A stretch of DNA of 64,000 nt from Membranihabitans maritimus. Lineage in GTDB: Bacteria > Bacteroidota > Bacteroidia > Chitinophagales > Saprospiraceae. The stretch is taken from NCBI RefSeq assembly GCF_021729145.1, contig NZ_JAJSLW010000026.1, positions 1 to 64,000 of the forward strand, in the 5' to 3' direction. The stretch's first letter is position 1, and each line of letters starts with the position of its first letter. A program made the translations under genes and the position numbers. Below are positions 18,139-27,094 of this stretch, piece after piece. Under the pieces are notes generated by a model. That model worked only from the letters and a program-made list of their open reading frames with translations. It was not told the DNA's origin and made no database searches.

Positions 18139-18657
18139 CTAATCCAAAACCCTTATTAAACGGTCTTTGGGCACTTCCAAAAGAAGAGAGAGCCCTACGT
18201 TATCCAATCGAACTACAACCCGCTTTTTCCCTTTAAACTCCACTAAATCACCCCTTAATCCTGTCAGATCTCCAGATATCACTTCCACTTTGTCGCCTTT
18301 TTGTATCGGCTCCTCCGTAATTAGGGGATTTTCTATTTCACCTGCCACATATTTCAACAATTCTATTTGGCTATCCGGAATGGAGGGAATAGTGTTTTCA
18401 AATCTTACAAAATCATATACATTCTCCGTTTGCAAAACATGGATATAGTCTTGATGACTAACGCGAACAAACACATAGCCATAGATCATTGGTTTTTCAG
18501 TTTTCCGCACTCTACCAGGATATTTTTTCACCTCCGTTTTTAATGGTACCCAAGCCTCAATATTTTTATTTTGAAGTTGACGTATTACCCATTTTTCACT
18601 TTTGGTACGGGTTCGAATTGCAAACCAACGTTCATCCCTGTCAATTCCTTTTACCAC
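18139..18657 (-). CDS. NusG paralogue, UpxY-type transcription antitermination factor
   Basis: A 172-residue NusG-family protein. Residues 10-100 form the NGN domain (RWFAIRTRTKSEKWVIRQL, PMIYGYVFVRV) and residues 120-172 carry a KOW motif (QKGDKVEVISGDLTGLRGDLVEFKGKK). Length and sequence fit the specialised UpxY/LoaP group rather than housekeeping NusG, which in Bacteroidota is normally found beside rpl genes. These paralogues bind RNA polymerase and allow it to read through long operons, usually capsule or exopolysaccharide clusters. The start is GTG at 18657; a stop lies just upstream in frame and no ATG is available. It is 38 bp after cysN on the same strand and 1.1 kb before the SprB-repeat gene. 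Confidence 0.85.
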   Translation of the reverse strand: MVKGIDRDERWFAIRTRTKSEKWVIRQLQNKNIEAWVPLKTEVKKYPGRVRKTEKPMIYGYVFVRVSHQDYIHVLQTENVYDFVRFENTIPSIPDSQIELLKYVAGEIENPLITEEPIQKGDKVEVISGDLTGLRGDLVEFKGKKRVVVRLDNVGLSLLLEVPKDRLIRVLD

Positions 18658-18695
18658 AGAAGAAAGATGTTAATTACGGAATGTGGAATAAGCAC

Positions 18696-19997
18696 CTATA
18701 TTATCATACCCGCTGCGACCGTATTATGTGTTCCTTCGTCAATCAGGATAATGCTACCGGTAATTCTATTCTTGCGATAGGGATCTACGTAAAGAGGTTT
18801 GGTTGTCCTTAGCACAATCCTACCTATGTCATTCATTTTCAATTCTTTATCTTCCTGATCTCTATGTAATGTGTTTATATCTAACTTATATCTAACATCT
18901 TTGACCAAACATCTGGCCTCATTAGTGGTATGTAGAATGGTATACTTACCTCTATGTTGTAAAGGTTTTTCACTATCAAACCAACACAACATAACTTCTA
19001 TATCTTGCGTAACTACGGGTTTATTATTTGGACGAACGATCATATCTCCTCTACTCAGGTCAAAATCATCTTCCAATAATATAGACACAGATTGTGGGGC
19101 AAATGCCTCATTTAATTCCCCGTCAAACGTATCAATCTTTTTTATTTTACTGGTAAATCCGGTAGGCAATAATAATACATCATCTCCTTTCTTGAATATC
19201 CCCCCGGCAATTCTTCCGGCATACCCTCTATAATCATGGAAGTCATCATTATAGGGCCTCAATACATGTTGAACTGGAAATCTATTATCAATAAAATTAT
19301 GATCACTTGCTATATGAACATTTTCCAGGTAATAGATAAGAGTTGGTCCTTCAAACCAGGTCATCGATTCTGATCGAGTAACTACATTATCCCCCTTCAA
19401 AGCAGAAATAGGGATATAGTTCACATCGGAAACATCCAATTTTGAAGAAAATCGTTCAAAATCTTCTTTAATCCTTTCATATGCATCCTCATCATAATCT
19501 ACCAAATCCATTTTATTAATACAGACCAATAAATGAGGGATTTGAAGTAAAGAAGCTATGATAGCGTGTCTTTTGGTTTGCTCCACAACACCATTTCGGG
19601 CATCAATCAATATTAATGCCACATTTGCCGTCGAGGCTCCTGTGACCATATTTCTCGTATACTGTATATGCCCCGGAGTATCAGCTATAATAAATTTGCG
19701 TTTAGGCGTGGAAAAATACCGATAAGCAACATCAATCGTAATTCCCTGTTCCCGTTCTGATTTTAGTCCATCGGTAAGTAATGCAAAATTAACTCCGTCT
19801 TCTCCTCTCCTCTCACTGGCACTTTTTACAGCATCGTACTGATCTTCAAAAATAGATTTACTATCGTATAACAATCTTCCAATCAAGGTTGACTTTCCAT
19901 CATCTACGGAGCCTGCCGTAGTAAATCGCAATAATTCCGTGTCCTCGTATTCTCCTTTAAATTGTTGTGTTGTCGGTTGGTTATTATTTGTACTCAT
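18696..19997 (-). CDS. cysN: Sulfate adenylyltransferase subunit 1 (GTPase)
   Basis: A 433-residue EF-Tu-like GTPase. G1 GSVDDGKST lies at 29-37, G3 is DTPGHIQYTRNM, G4 is NKMD, and two beta-barrel domains follow. With CysD it couples GTP hydrolysis to formation of adenylylsulfate (APS) from ATP and sulfate in the cytosol. The protein ends without the CysC kinase domain that some CysN proteins carry, in agreement with a separate cysC here. It is 37 bp downstream of cysD and 38 bp upstream of the upxY-type gene, inside one minus-strand unit. Confidence 0.96.
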   Translation of the reverse strand: MSTNNNQPTTQQFKGEYEDTELLRFTTAGSVDDGKSTLIGRLLYDSKSIFEDQYDAVKSASERRGEDGVNFALLTDGLKSEREQGITIDVAYRYFSTPKRKFIIADTPGHIQYTRNMVTGASTANVALILIDARNGVVEQTKRHAIIASLLQIPHLLVCINKMDLVDYDEDAYERIKEDFERFSSKLDVSDVNYIPISALKGDNVVTRSESMTWFEGPTLIYYLENVHIASDHNFIDNRFPVQHVLRPYNDDFHDYRGYAGRIAGGIFKKGDDVLLLPTGFTSKIKKIDTFDGELNEAFAPQSVSILLEDDFDLSRGDMIVRPNNKPVVTQDIEVMLCWFDSEKPLQHRGKYTILHTTNEARCLVKDVRYKLDINTLHRDQEDKELKMNDIGRIVLRTTKPLYVDPYRKNRITGSIILIDEGTHNTVAAGMII

Positions 19998-20034
19998 GTA
20001 CTTATTTATTGTCTAAGAATTGGGAAATAATATT

Positions 20035-20943
20035 TTAGAAATAGCCTTGTTTCTTTCGGTCTTCCATGGCAGTATCCGATCTCTTGTCGTCAGTTCTGCC
20101 CCCTCTCTCAGTCATTCGAGTAGTCGCTACTTCCTCAATTATACCCTCAACCGTAACAGCAGTTGAAGGCCAAACACCCGTGCAGGTCATATCTCCAATA
20201 GTTCTGCATCGAACCATCTCCTTGCGAATACTTTCTGTTTCTTCTGGTTTTTTCACAATAAACTCCGAATCCGCCAATAAAACTCCGTCCCGATCAAATA
20301 CTTCCCTTTCATGTGCAAAATATAAATTAGGAAGCGGTACTTTTTCTAACGAAAGATACTGCCAAACATCCAATTCCGTCCAATTCGAAATGGGGAATAC
20401 TCTAAAGTGTTCACCGTATTGCTTTTTGGCATTGAAAAGATTCCACAATTCAGGACGTTGATTCTTGGGATCCCATTGGCTAAACTCATCTCTGTGGGAA
20501 AAAAACCGCTCTTTTGCTCGAGCTTTTTCTTCATCTCGTCTACCCCCTCCCATAGCAGCATCATATTTACCGTTTTCCAGTGATTCAAGAAGAACTGAGG
20601 TTTGCAATAAATTCCTACTTGCATTAAATCCCTTTTCTTCGACGATCTTACCTTCGTTAATTGCTTCCTGTACACTTCCTACGTTTAACTTTAAATTGTA
20701 CTTTTCAACCAGGTCATCCCTGAATTTTAACGTCTCCGGAAAGTTGTGTCCCGTATCGATATGTAAAAGAGGAAATGGTACTCGAGCAGGGTAAAACGCT
20801 TTTACGGCCAGGTATACCATAAGTATGCTATCCTTTCCACCGCTAAAGAGAATAACAGGATTCTCAAATTGGGCAGCGACTTCCCTCAGCACAAAAATAG
20901 ATTCTGATTCTAGTTCTCGAAGGTGATTAAGGTGATAATCCAT
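20035..20943 (-). CDS. cysD: Sulfate adenylyltransferase subunit 2
   Basis: A 302-residue ATP pyrophosphatase of the PAPS-reductase-like fold. The PP-loop SGGKDS is at 34-39, and family segments include HIDTGHNFPETLKFRD, GGGRRDEEKARAKER and FPISNWTELDVWQYL. It makes APS together with the CysN GTPase. The ATG shares one base with the cysC stop (TAATG), so it is coupled to the kinase gene. Family length is about 300, and nothing is missing. Confidence 0.97.
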   Translation of the reverse strand: MDYHLNHLRELESESIFVLREVAAQFENPVILFSGGKDSILMVYLAVKAFYPARVPFPLLHIDTGHNFPETLKFRDDLVEKYNLKLNVGSVQEAINEGKIVEEKGFNASRNLLQTSVLLESLENGKYDAAMGGGRRDEEKARAKERFFSHRDEFSQWDPKNQRPELWNLFNAKKQYGEHFRVFPISNWTELDVWQYLSLEKVPLPNLYFAHEREVFDRDGVLLADSEFIVKKPEETESIRKEMVRCRTIGDMTCTGVWPSTAVTVEGIIEEVATTRMTERGGRTDDKRSDTAMEDRKKQGYF

Positions 20944-21536
20944 TATATTTTAACACATTTTAAAACGTAGTTCAATAAATTCTCAATATTCTCTTCAGCT
21001 TTATACTTTTCGGTATCTAATATTAAATCAGGCTGTTCGGGTACCTCATAAGGAGCACTTATTCCCGTAAAATTTTTAATTTCTCCTTTTAAAGCTTTTT
21101 TATAAAGGCCTTTAGTATCCCTTTCAATACAGGTCTCAACACTTGCTTTTACATATATCAAATGAAAATCTGATTCACCGATTGTTGTCTTTGCCAATTT
21201 CCTCATATTCTCCATAGGGCTTACAAAAGAGCAAATGGTAATTATACCATTCCGAACCAATACTTTAGCCATTTCCGCAATGCGACGTACATTTTCTTCA
21301 CGATCCGCAGAAGCAAAAGAAAGATCCTTACACAAACCATTTCTCATATTGTCTCCATCTAATAGAGAAGGGAAATAGTCCTTCGTCATTAAAATCCTTT
21401 CCAGCGACAAGGCGAGGGTACTTTTCCCACTTCCAGAGAGGCCCGTAAGCCAAAAAACACCTCCTTTCTGCCCCAGAAATGATTGTTTTTCATCTCTGGA
21501 AACTACCTGATCAAATATTGGGTATATGTGTTCCAT
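20943..21536 (-). CDS. cysC: Adenylylsulfate kinase
   Basis: A 197-residue kinase that phosphorylates APS to PAPS, the sulfate donor. The P-loop GLSGSGKST is at 32-40, followed by the LDGDNMRNGLCKDL motif, and SFVSPMENMRKLA and FTGISAPYEVPEQPDL toward the end, as in the family. I chose the ATG at 21536 (MEHIYPIFDQ) over the one at 21566, because the latter overlaps a well-formed promoter box. First gene of cysC-cysD-cysN-upxY. No PAPS reductase (cysH) is adjacent, so PAPS may serve sulfotransferases; this is inference. Confidence 0.95.
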   Translation of the reverse strand: MEHIYPIFDQVVSRDEKQSFLGQKGGVFWLTGLSGSGKSTLALSLERILMTKDYFPSLLDGDNMRNGLCKDLSFASADREENVRRIAEMAKVLVRNGIITICSFVSPMENMRKLAKTTIGESDFHLIYVKASVETCIERDTKGLYKKALKGEIKNFTGISAPYEVPEQPDLILDTEKYKAEENIENLLNYVLKCVKI

Positions 21537-21563
21537 AATTATTTTTCTACCTCTCTGAAAACG

Positions 21564-21595
21564 CAAAAATAAATATATAATTGAGTCTCCATCAA
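21564..21595 (-). promoter_or_regulatory. Promoter of the cysC-cysD-cysN-upxY unit
   Basis: On the minus strand TTG (21595-21593) is followed after 21 bases by TATTTTTG (21571-21564), a full match to the Bacteroidota form TTG-N17-23-TAnnTTTG. Transcription would begin near 21557, about 20 bases before the cysC ATG at 21536, which supports that start codon. Confidence 0.6.
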
Positions 21596-21816
21596 TCTAT
21601 TTTGGCTATTTTTTTCATGTCATCAAGTTGATTCTATTGAAGTTATATAAATCAATCACTATACTCTACTGATTATATAGACTTTATGAGCAAAAGAGAA
21701 GTCAAATTACTTTTTGTTCAAAAAGAAACTTTAACAGTTTGGAAATAAAATTATAAGAAATACTTCAATTTAAAATCCAGGTTATAATGGGAAAATCAAA
21801 CGATTTTACGCAACTT

Positions 21817-24357
21817 TTATTCCGGTTCAAATCCTAATAATATCTGGAACTTTCCAAAATCTGTAAATTTGGAATTCGCTGCTTGCAATTGTGGTTTATC
21901 CCATCCAATACCATAATCAAATCCAATCAATCCAAACATTGGTAAAAATACCCTCAACCCAAGACCGGCAGCCCTTTTGATGTTAAATGGGTTAAAAGCT
22001 TTGAAATCATTAAATGCATTTCCCCCTTCCATAAAGGCCAAAGCATAAATTGTAGAGCTCGGATTCAATGAGAATGGATACCTGAGTTCCAGTGTATATT
22101 TATTGTATATACTTGATCCACTGATATTGGAATTCTGCCCATTGGGTGCTACAGCCGGGAAATTGGCGGTTTCATACCCCCTCATATTAATACGCTCCTG
22201 GCCGGTAACAACAAAATTTGAAGACAAGGGTTCAGCACCAAACTCAAACCTTTCGAAAGGAGATTGACCGATCTCTTGATTATAAAATCCCAGAAATCCC
22301 ATCTTGGCACTGGCCTTTACTACAAATTTCCCAAAAACTTGTTTATACCACTCTGCTTTCACACTCCATTTATGGTATTCCACCCATTTAAACTTTTCTT
22401 CTATACCTAGGCCATTATAATTTTTATTACTCATCAGGCTGTAAGGAGGGGTTAATTGCATTGCCACACTAAATTTCGAACCTTCTGTAGGAAAGATAGG
22501 CTCATAAATAGTACTTCGTGCAAATGTAGTTTCCAGGTAAATATTATTATAAAGACCATTACTTACAGGTGTTCCATCCGGCAAAGTAAAGATCCTAGTA
22601 TAATTATTAATGTCAATTCGCTGGTAATTCATGGTATTATTGATCACAAAATTCTCATCGGGCCACTTCAGTGGAGAACCCAATCCAAGCGTAATCTGCG
22701 ACATTGTCATGTTTTGGTCAATATTCACATAATTAGAGAACTTATTGTGATACGCTGCCAGGGTAAATGAATTCGGTGCTTTCCCTCCCATCCATGGCTC
22801 TGTAAATGAAAAATTATATGACTGGTAAAAATTACCATTAGATTGGGCCCGCACACTTAGTTTTTGTCCATCACCTGTGGGAAGTGGATGCCATGCTTCC
22901 CTGTTACCAATATTCCTAAGCGAAAAGTTATTAAATGTAAGACCAAGTGTACCGATCAAACCTCCACTGCTAAAATAACTTTCCGGCTGATATCCGGCCG
23001 ACAACTCCAATTGGTCAGAAGATTGTTCTTCTACATCATATTCTATATCCACTGTTCCCCGCTGTTCATTTACCGGAGTATTGATCCCCATGGTCTCTTG
23101 ATTGAAATAACCGAGGGCAAGTACTTTTCGCTGGGAACGTATGATATCAGACCTACTGAACTTCTTACCAGGCAAAGTAGTCAATTCTCTTCGAATCACA
23201 TGTTCATGAGTTCTGTCGTTTCCATTAACCACTACCCGATCAATAGTGGCCTGCGGACCTTCGAAAATCCTTACTTCGATATCCACAGAATCTTCCTTTA
23301 TTGCCACTTCAACAGGTTGGGCATTAAAAAACAAATATCCATCGTCCATATACAAGGCCGAGACATCATTTCCATCAAGCGAAAAACTCAATCTTTTTTC
23401 CAACTCCTCCCTGTTATACACATCTCCTTTTTTCAACCCAAGCACTCTATCCAATTGGTCTGTCGTATATAGAGTATTACCTTTCCAGGCAATATCCCGC
23501 AAGTAATATTGTCCCCCTTCTTCCAGGTCAATCTGAATCATCATATGACCATCTTCATTTCTCCAGGTGCTATCATTCACTATTATTGCATCGCGAAACC
23601 CCAATGACTGGTAATAAGCAACCACTTTCTTTTTGTCCTCCTCGTATTTATCCTTGATCCATTTTGAAGATGAAAATAACTTCCTTTTTCGATTGGTTTC
23701 TTCCATCTGCTTTCGCAGTTTTCTGGATTTCACTACAGTGTTTCCCGTAAAAACTATATCCTTGATTTTCACTTTATCTTTCCGATCAACTGAAATTTTC
23801 ACCTGAACACCATTTTCCAATTTTTCTTCAGCGATAATTTCCATATCAATTTGAGCATCCAGATATCCCTTATCGATATAGTACTTCTTTATGGCATTTT
23901 TGGCCTTTGTCATTGAACTTTCTGTAACAATACCACCTTTAACAAGATATTTTTCAGCCGCTTCTGTCAAGTCTTCCTCTCTAGAATTCTTAATACCTTC
24001 AAAATAAAACCGGGTCAACCTTGGTCTTTCCGTTACAATAATATCAATAAATACAACATCATCGATTCGTTTCCTCTGAACAAATTTAATGTCTGAAAAA
24101 AGATTTAACTCCCACAAATTATTAAACGCTTCCTGGGTATCATCAGGGATATTGACGGTACTCCCAACTTCCAGACCTGCCACTACCTTAAGGGCTTTGG
24201 GATCAGTATGCTGCGCCCCTTTAATCTGAACATCTCCAATTTCCAAAACCTCTTTTTCCTGTGGTTGTTGTGCAAACCCTGGAAGAACACACAAAATCAG
24301 AAAAAACAATATCCAGATTTTATGTGGGATAGAAATATTGTATATCACTATATTCAT
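21817..24357 (-). CDS. bamA: Outer-membrane protein assembly factor BamA (Omp85)
   Basis: An 846-residue Omp85 protein. The signal peptide ends near residue 29 (PGFAQ). About five POTRA domains occupy residues 35-430 (for example IDIIVTERPRLTRFYFEGI and VKIKDIVFTGNTVVKSRKLRKQM), and a 16-stranded barrel takes the rest, ending with GFEPE rather than an aromatic residue. It inserts beta-barrel proteins into the outer membrane as core of the BAM complex and is essential. It lies 77 bp downstream of uppS on the same strand, a common order in Bacteroidota. The skp/ompH gene that often follows is not found in the 250 bp downstream before cysC. Confidence 0.95.
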   Translation of the reverse strand: MNIVIYNISIPHKIWILFFLILCVLPGFAQQPQEKEVLEIGDVQIKGAQHTDPKALKVVAGLEVGSTVNIPDDTQEAFNNLWELNLFSDIKFVQRKRIDDVVFIDIIVTERPRLTRFYFEGIKNSREEDLTEAAEKYLVKGGIVTESSMTKAKNAIKKYYIDKGYLDAQIDMEIIAEEKLENGVQVKISVDRKDKVKIKDIVFTGNTVVKSRKLRKQMEETNRKRKLFSSSKWIKDKYEEDKKKVVAYYQSLGFRDAIIVNDSTWRNEDGHMMIQIDLEEGGQYYLRDIAWKGNTLYTTDQLDRVLGLKKGDVYNREELEKRLSFSLDGNDVSALYMDDGYLFFNAQPVEVAIKEDSVDIEVRIFEGPQATIDRVVVNGNDRTHEHVIRRELTTLPGKKFSRSDIIRSQRKVLALGYFNQETMGINTPVNEQRGTVDIEYDVEEQSSDQLELSAGYQPESYFSSGGLIGTLGLTFNNFSLRNIGNREAWHPLPTGDGQKLSVRAQSNGNFYQSYNFSFTEPWMGGKAPNSFTLAAYHNKFSNYVNIDQNMTMSQITLGLGSPLKWPDENFVINNTMNYQRIDINNYTRIFTLPDGTPVSNGLYNNIYLETTFARSTIYEPIFPTEGSKFSVAMQLTPPYSLMSNKNYNGLGIEEKFKWVEYHKWSVKAEWYKQVFGKFVVKASAKMGFLGFYNQEIGQSPFERFEFGAEPLSSNFVVTGQERINMRGYETANFPAVAPNGQNSNISGSSIYNKYTLELRYPFSLNPSSTIYALAFMEGGNAFNDFKAFNPFNIKRAAGLGLRVFLPMFGLIGFDYGIGWDKPQLQAANSKFTDFGKFQILLGFEPE

Positions 24358-24434
24358 AAATTTTTGATCTTTTCTTCACGATAAACGAAGCAATTTCACC
24401 TCATTACCACCATCAAACGACAATTAACATATTA

Positions 24435-25175
24435 TTAAACAATCTGATCACTTGTTTTGCCAAACCTTCTTTCCCTATTCTGAAATTCATGCACAGCAGA
24501 ATAAAAATCCTCCTTGCGGAATTCTGGCCACATCTTTTCAGTAAAGTAAAATTCCGTATAAGCACTTTGCCACAATAGAAAATTACTTAATCTTTTTTCA
24601 CCACTTGTCCGGATCAATAATTCGGGGTCCGGCATAAAATGCGTCGCAAGGTAATTAGAAATCAACGATTCCGAAATGTCTTCAGCATTAATTTTATCCC
24701 CAATTACATCACTTACAATATTTTGTACCGCATTGGAGATTTCCCAACGGCTACTGTAATTCAATGCCAAAATCAAGTCCATATGGGTATTGTCCCTGGT
24801 CTCTTCCATGCCTTCTTTCAATGCTTCACAAGTTTTTGGTGGTAGTTTTTCAAATTCTCCAATAGCTTTCAACCGTATATTATTTCTGTTTAATGTATCC
24901 ACTTCCTTGTGAATAGTTTCTACCAATAATCCCATCAGGGCGTTAACTTCCAATTTTGGACGAGACCAGTTTTCTGTAGAAAATGCATACAACGTTAGAT
25001 ATCTTACCCCTATTTCTGCTGCCGCTTCTGTAATCTCCCTCACAGATTGTACTCCGTTTTTATGTCCGAAGACTCTGGGTTTACCGTGTTTACGGGCCCA
25101 TCTCCCATTACCATCCATAATGACAGCAATGTGTTCCGGAATTTTATTTAAAACAACCTGGTCTTTAATATCCAT
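24435..25175 (-). CDS. uppS: Undecaprenyl diphosphate synthase
   Basis: A 246-residue cis-prenyltransferase. The diphosphate-binding motif VIMDGNGRWARKHGKPR is at 18-34 with catalytic D21. YAFSTENWSRP and the late LLIRTSGEKRLSNFLLWQ and FTEKMWPEF motifs follow. It condenses eight isopentenyl diphosphates on farnesyl diphosphate to give the C55 carrier for peptidoglycan and surface glycans. It is cotranscribed with bamA (77 bp gap) and is divergent from the small lipoprotein gene. A TAATTTTG box at 25199-25192 lies just before the start, without a clear -33 partner. Confidence 0.97.
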   Translation of the reverse strand: MDIKDQVVLNKIPEHIAVIMDGNGRWARKHGKPRVFGHKNGVQSVREITEAAAEIGVRYLTLYAFSTENWSRPKLEVNALMGLLVETIHKEVDTLNRNNIRLKAIGEFEKLPPKTCEALKEGMEETRDNTHMDLILALNYSSRWEISNAVQNIVSDVIGDKINAEDISESLISNYLATHFMPDPELLIRTSGEKRLSNFLLWQSAYTEFYFTEKMWPEFRKEDFYSAVHEFQNRERRFGKTSDQIV

Positions 25176-25390
25176 TATTGAGGATTTCGCACAAAATTAA
25201 TAAAGTTATCCTTAGATAATACACCTTTCGTTATTTATTCGACAGAGCAACAATTTCATAGGTGTCTTTTCTAAATGGTGATTTCTAAGTTGTTATTTTA
25301 TTTCTGGGACAATAAATCCCGCAAAAATCAATTTAATTCTTTAGAAACAAAAATATGCCCCTGGTAAATTCGACAGACTAAGCTATATCG

Positions 25391-25792
25391 ATGAGAAAAA
25401 TATTTGGCAAAAATACATTATTTACATTATTAATATTATCTATTCTGTGCAGTTGTGAGTCATTACAATGTGGGTCAAATCCTGAACAGCTAATTGGGAA
25501 GATGGAGTCATTAGTAGAAACAGTAAAAGAAAAGCGAAAAGAATCCAACTCAAATGACTGGGAAACCTGGGACCATAAATTTGTCAATTATTATGAAAAT
25601 TGCTACAATGCTTTAAAAGACGAAATGGACACCGGACAAAAAGGAAAATTTGTTGGCCTATCAATAAAATATGTGACCATCAGACTTGGAAATGAAATTA
25701 AATCAATGTTTGCTGACAAAAATGAAGAAAAATCCGAGTTTTCAGAGGTCCTTAAAAACATTGCCGAAGAATTGAAAAAGGGAAATAACTGA
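25391..25792 (+). CDS. Small lipoprotein of unknown function
   Basis: A 133-residue protein that I do not recognise. It has a lipoprotein signal with the lipobox ILCSC near residue 22, then a mainly charged helical body rich in Lys, Glu and Asn (for example VKEKRKESNSNDWETWDHKF and KNEEKSEFSEVLKNIAEEL). It should be a soluble domain tethered to a membrane. It is 34 bp upstream of the ketoacyl synthase gene on the same strand, so they may be transcribed together, and it is divergent from uppS. The near-match TAAATTCG at 25365-25372 could be its -7 box. Confidence 0.7.
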   Translation: MRKIFGKNTLFTLLILSILCSCESLQCGSNPEQLIGKMESLVETVKEKRKESNSNDWETWDHKFVNYYENCYNALKDEMDTGQKGKFVGLSIKYVTIRLGNEIKSMFADKNEEKSEFSEVLKNIAEELKKGNN

Positions 25793-25826
25793 TGGTTCCA
25801 TAAATTAATTCGTACCTTACGGTAAT

Positions 25827-26912
25827 ATGAATATAAAACCCCAGGGAGTAATAACCGGAACAGGAACCTACATCCCTACGCGCAAAATACCAAACGAACA
25901 TTTTTTAAAACATGAATTCTTTTCTAAAAAAAATGTTCCACTCAATAAATCCAACCCCGAAATACTTGATAAATTTAAAAGTATCACTACAATTGAAGAA
26001 AGAAGATATGTGACCGATGATTTGGTTACTTCCGACATAGCATATTTCGCAGCCAAAGATGCCATAATTGATTCCGGAATAAATAGTGAAACCCTCGATT
26101 ACATTATTGTAGCTCATAACTTTGGCGATGTCAAAAAGAATAACAACAGATCTGACATCGTACCTTCTTTGGCCGCAAGAGTAAAACAAAATCTAGGAAT
26201 AAAGAACCCGGATGCAGTGGCCTATGACATTACTTTTGGTTGCCCGGGTTGGTTACAGGCATTAATACAAGCCAACTATTATATCAAATCCGGAGATGCT
26301 CAGAAAATTTTGGTTATTGGTGCAGAAGTTCTATCCAGGGTCTCAGATCCCCACGACCGGGACAGTATGCTTTATGCAGATGGAGCTGGAGCCATAATCC
26401 TTGAGAATAAAGGAAATGAACCGAATCAGCGTGGCATTCTCGCTCACAAAACTCGTTCCGATACATACAATTATAGCCACATGCTCCATATGAATCAATC
26501 ATACGGTGAAAGTGCAGGAGATAACTCCGAACTATTTCTCAAGATGAACGGAAGGAAACTCTATCAATACGCCCTCGAAACAGTTCCTCAATCCATTAAG
26601 AGTTGCCTGGACTCCATTAGTCTTCATATTGACAAAATAAAGAAAATCTTCATTCATCAGGCCAATGGAAAAATGGATGATGCTATTTTACAAAGATTAT
26701 ACGCTTTATACGATATCAAGGACATTCCGGAATTTGTAATGCCTATGACTGTATCATGGCTCGGGAATTCCTCCGTGGCTACATTACCTACCCTTTTGGA
26801 TTTAACATTAAAAGGGAAACTGGAAAACCATAAAATTGAAACAGGTGATACCATATTGTTTGCTTCTGTGGGTGCCGGCATGAACATCAATGCCCTAATT
26901 TACAAAGTGTAA
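25827..26912 (+). CDS. 3-oxoacyl-ACP synthase III-like (FabH family) enzyme
   Basis: A 361-residue thiolase-fold condensing enzyme. The triad is complete: C139 in FGCPGW, H277 in IFIHQANGK and N314 in WLGNSSVATLP. It is about 30-40 residues longer than housekeeping FabH, with an extended N-terminal part and a segment around 100-110 (DVKKNNNRSD), so it is more likely a specialised ketosynthase III than the FabH that starts fatty acid synthesis. Substrate unknown. The next two plus-strand genes are FemAB/GNAT-like acyl or aminoacyl transferases, so a small pathway that makes and transfers an acyl or amide product is possible, though no carrier protein gene is near. Confidence 0.85.
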   Translation: MNIKPQGVITGTGTYIPTRKIPNEHFLKHEFFSKKNVPLNKSNPEILDKFKSITTIEERRYVTDDLVTSDIAYFAAKDAIIDSGINSETLDYIIVAHNFGDVKKNNNRSDIVPSLAARVKQNLGIKNPDAVAYDITFGCPGWLQALIQANYYIKSGDAQKILVIGAEVLSRVSDPHDRDSMLYADGAGAIILENKGNEPNQRGILAHKTRSDTYNYSHMLHMNQSYGESAGDNSELFLKMNGRKLYQYALETVPQSIKSCLDSISLHIDKIKKIFIHQANGKMDDAILQRLYALYDIKDIPEFVMPMTVSWLGNSSVATLPTLLDLTLKGKLENHKIETGDTILFASVGAGMNINALIYKV

Positions 26913-27094
26913 AAAATACTCATATTACTTAAAACATAAGTACCCAAGGGATGGCAAATGCAATCCAATCCCAATTTATATGACATATTACCTATTCTTA
27001 ATATACTGAAAACACGTTAAAATCCCCAATTCCTATATTAAATTATATGCTATCCTAAAAAGATATTCACCTCTTGATGGTATCTTAGTGTTTT

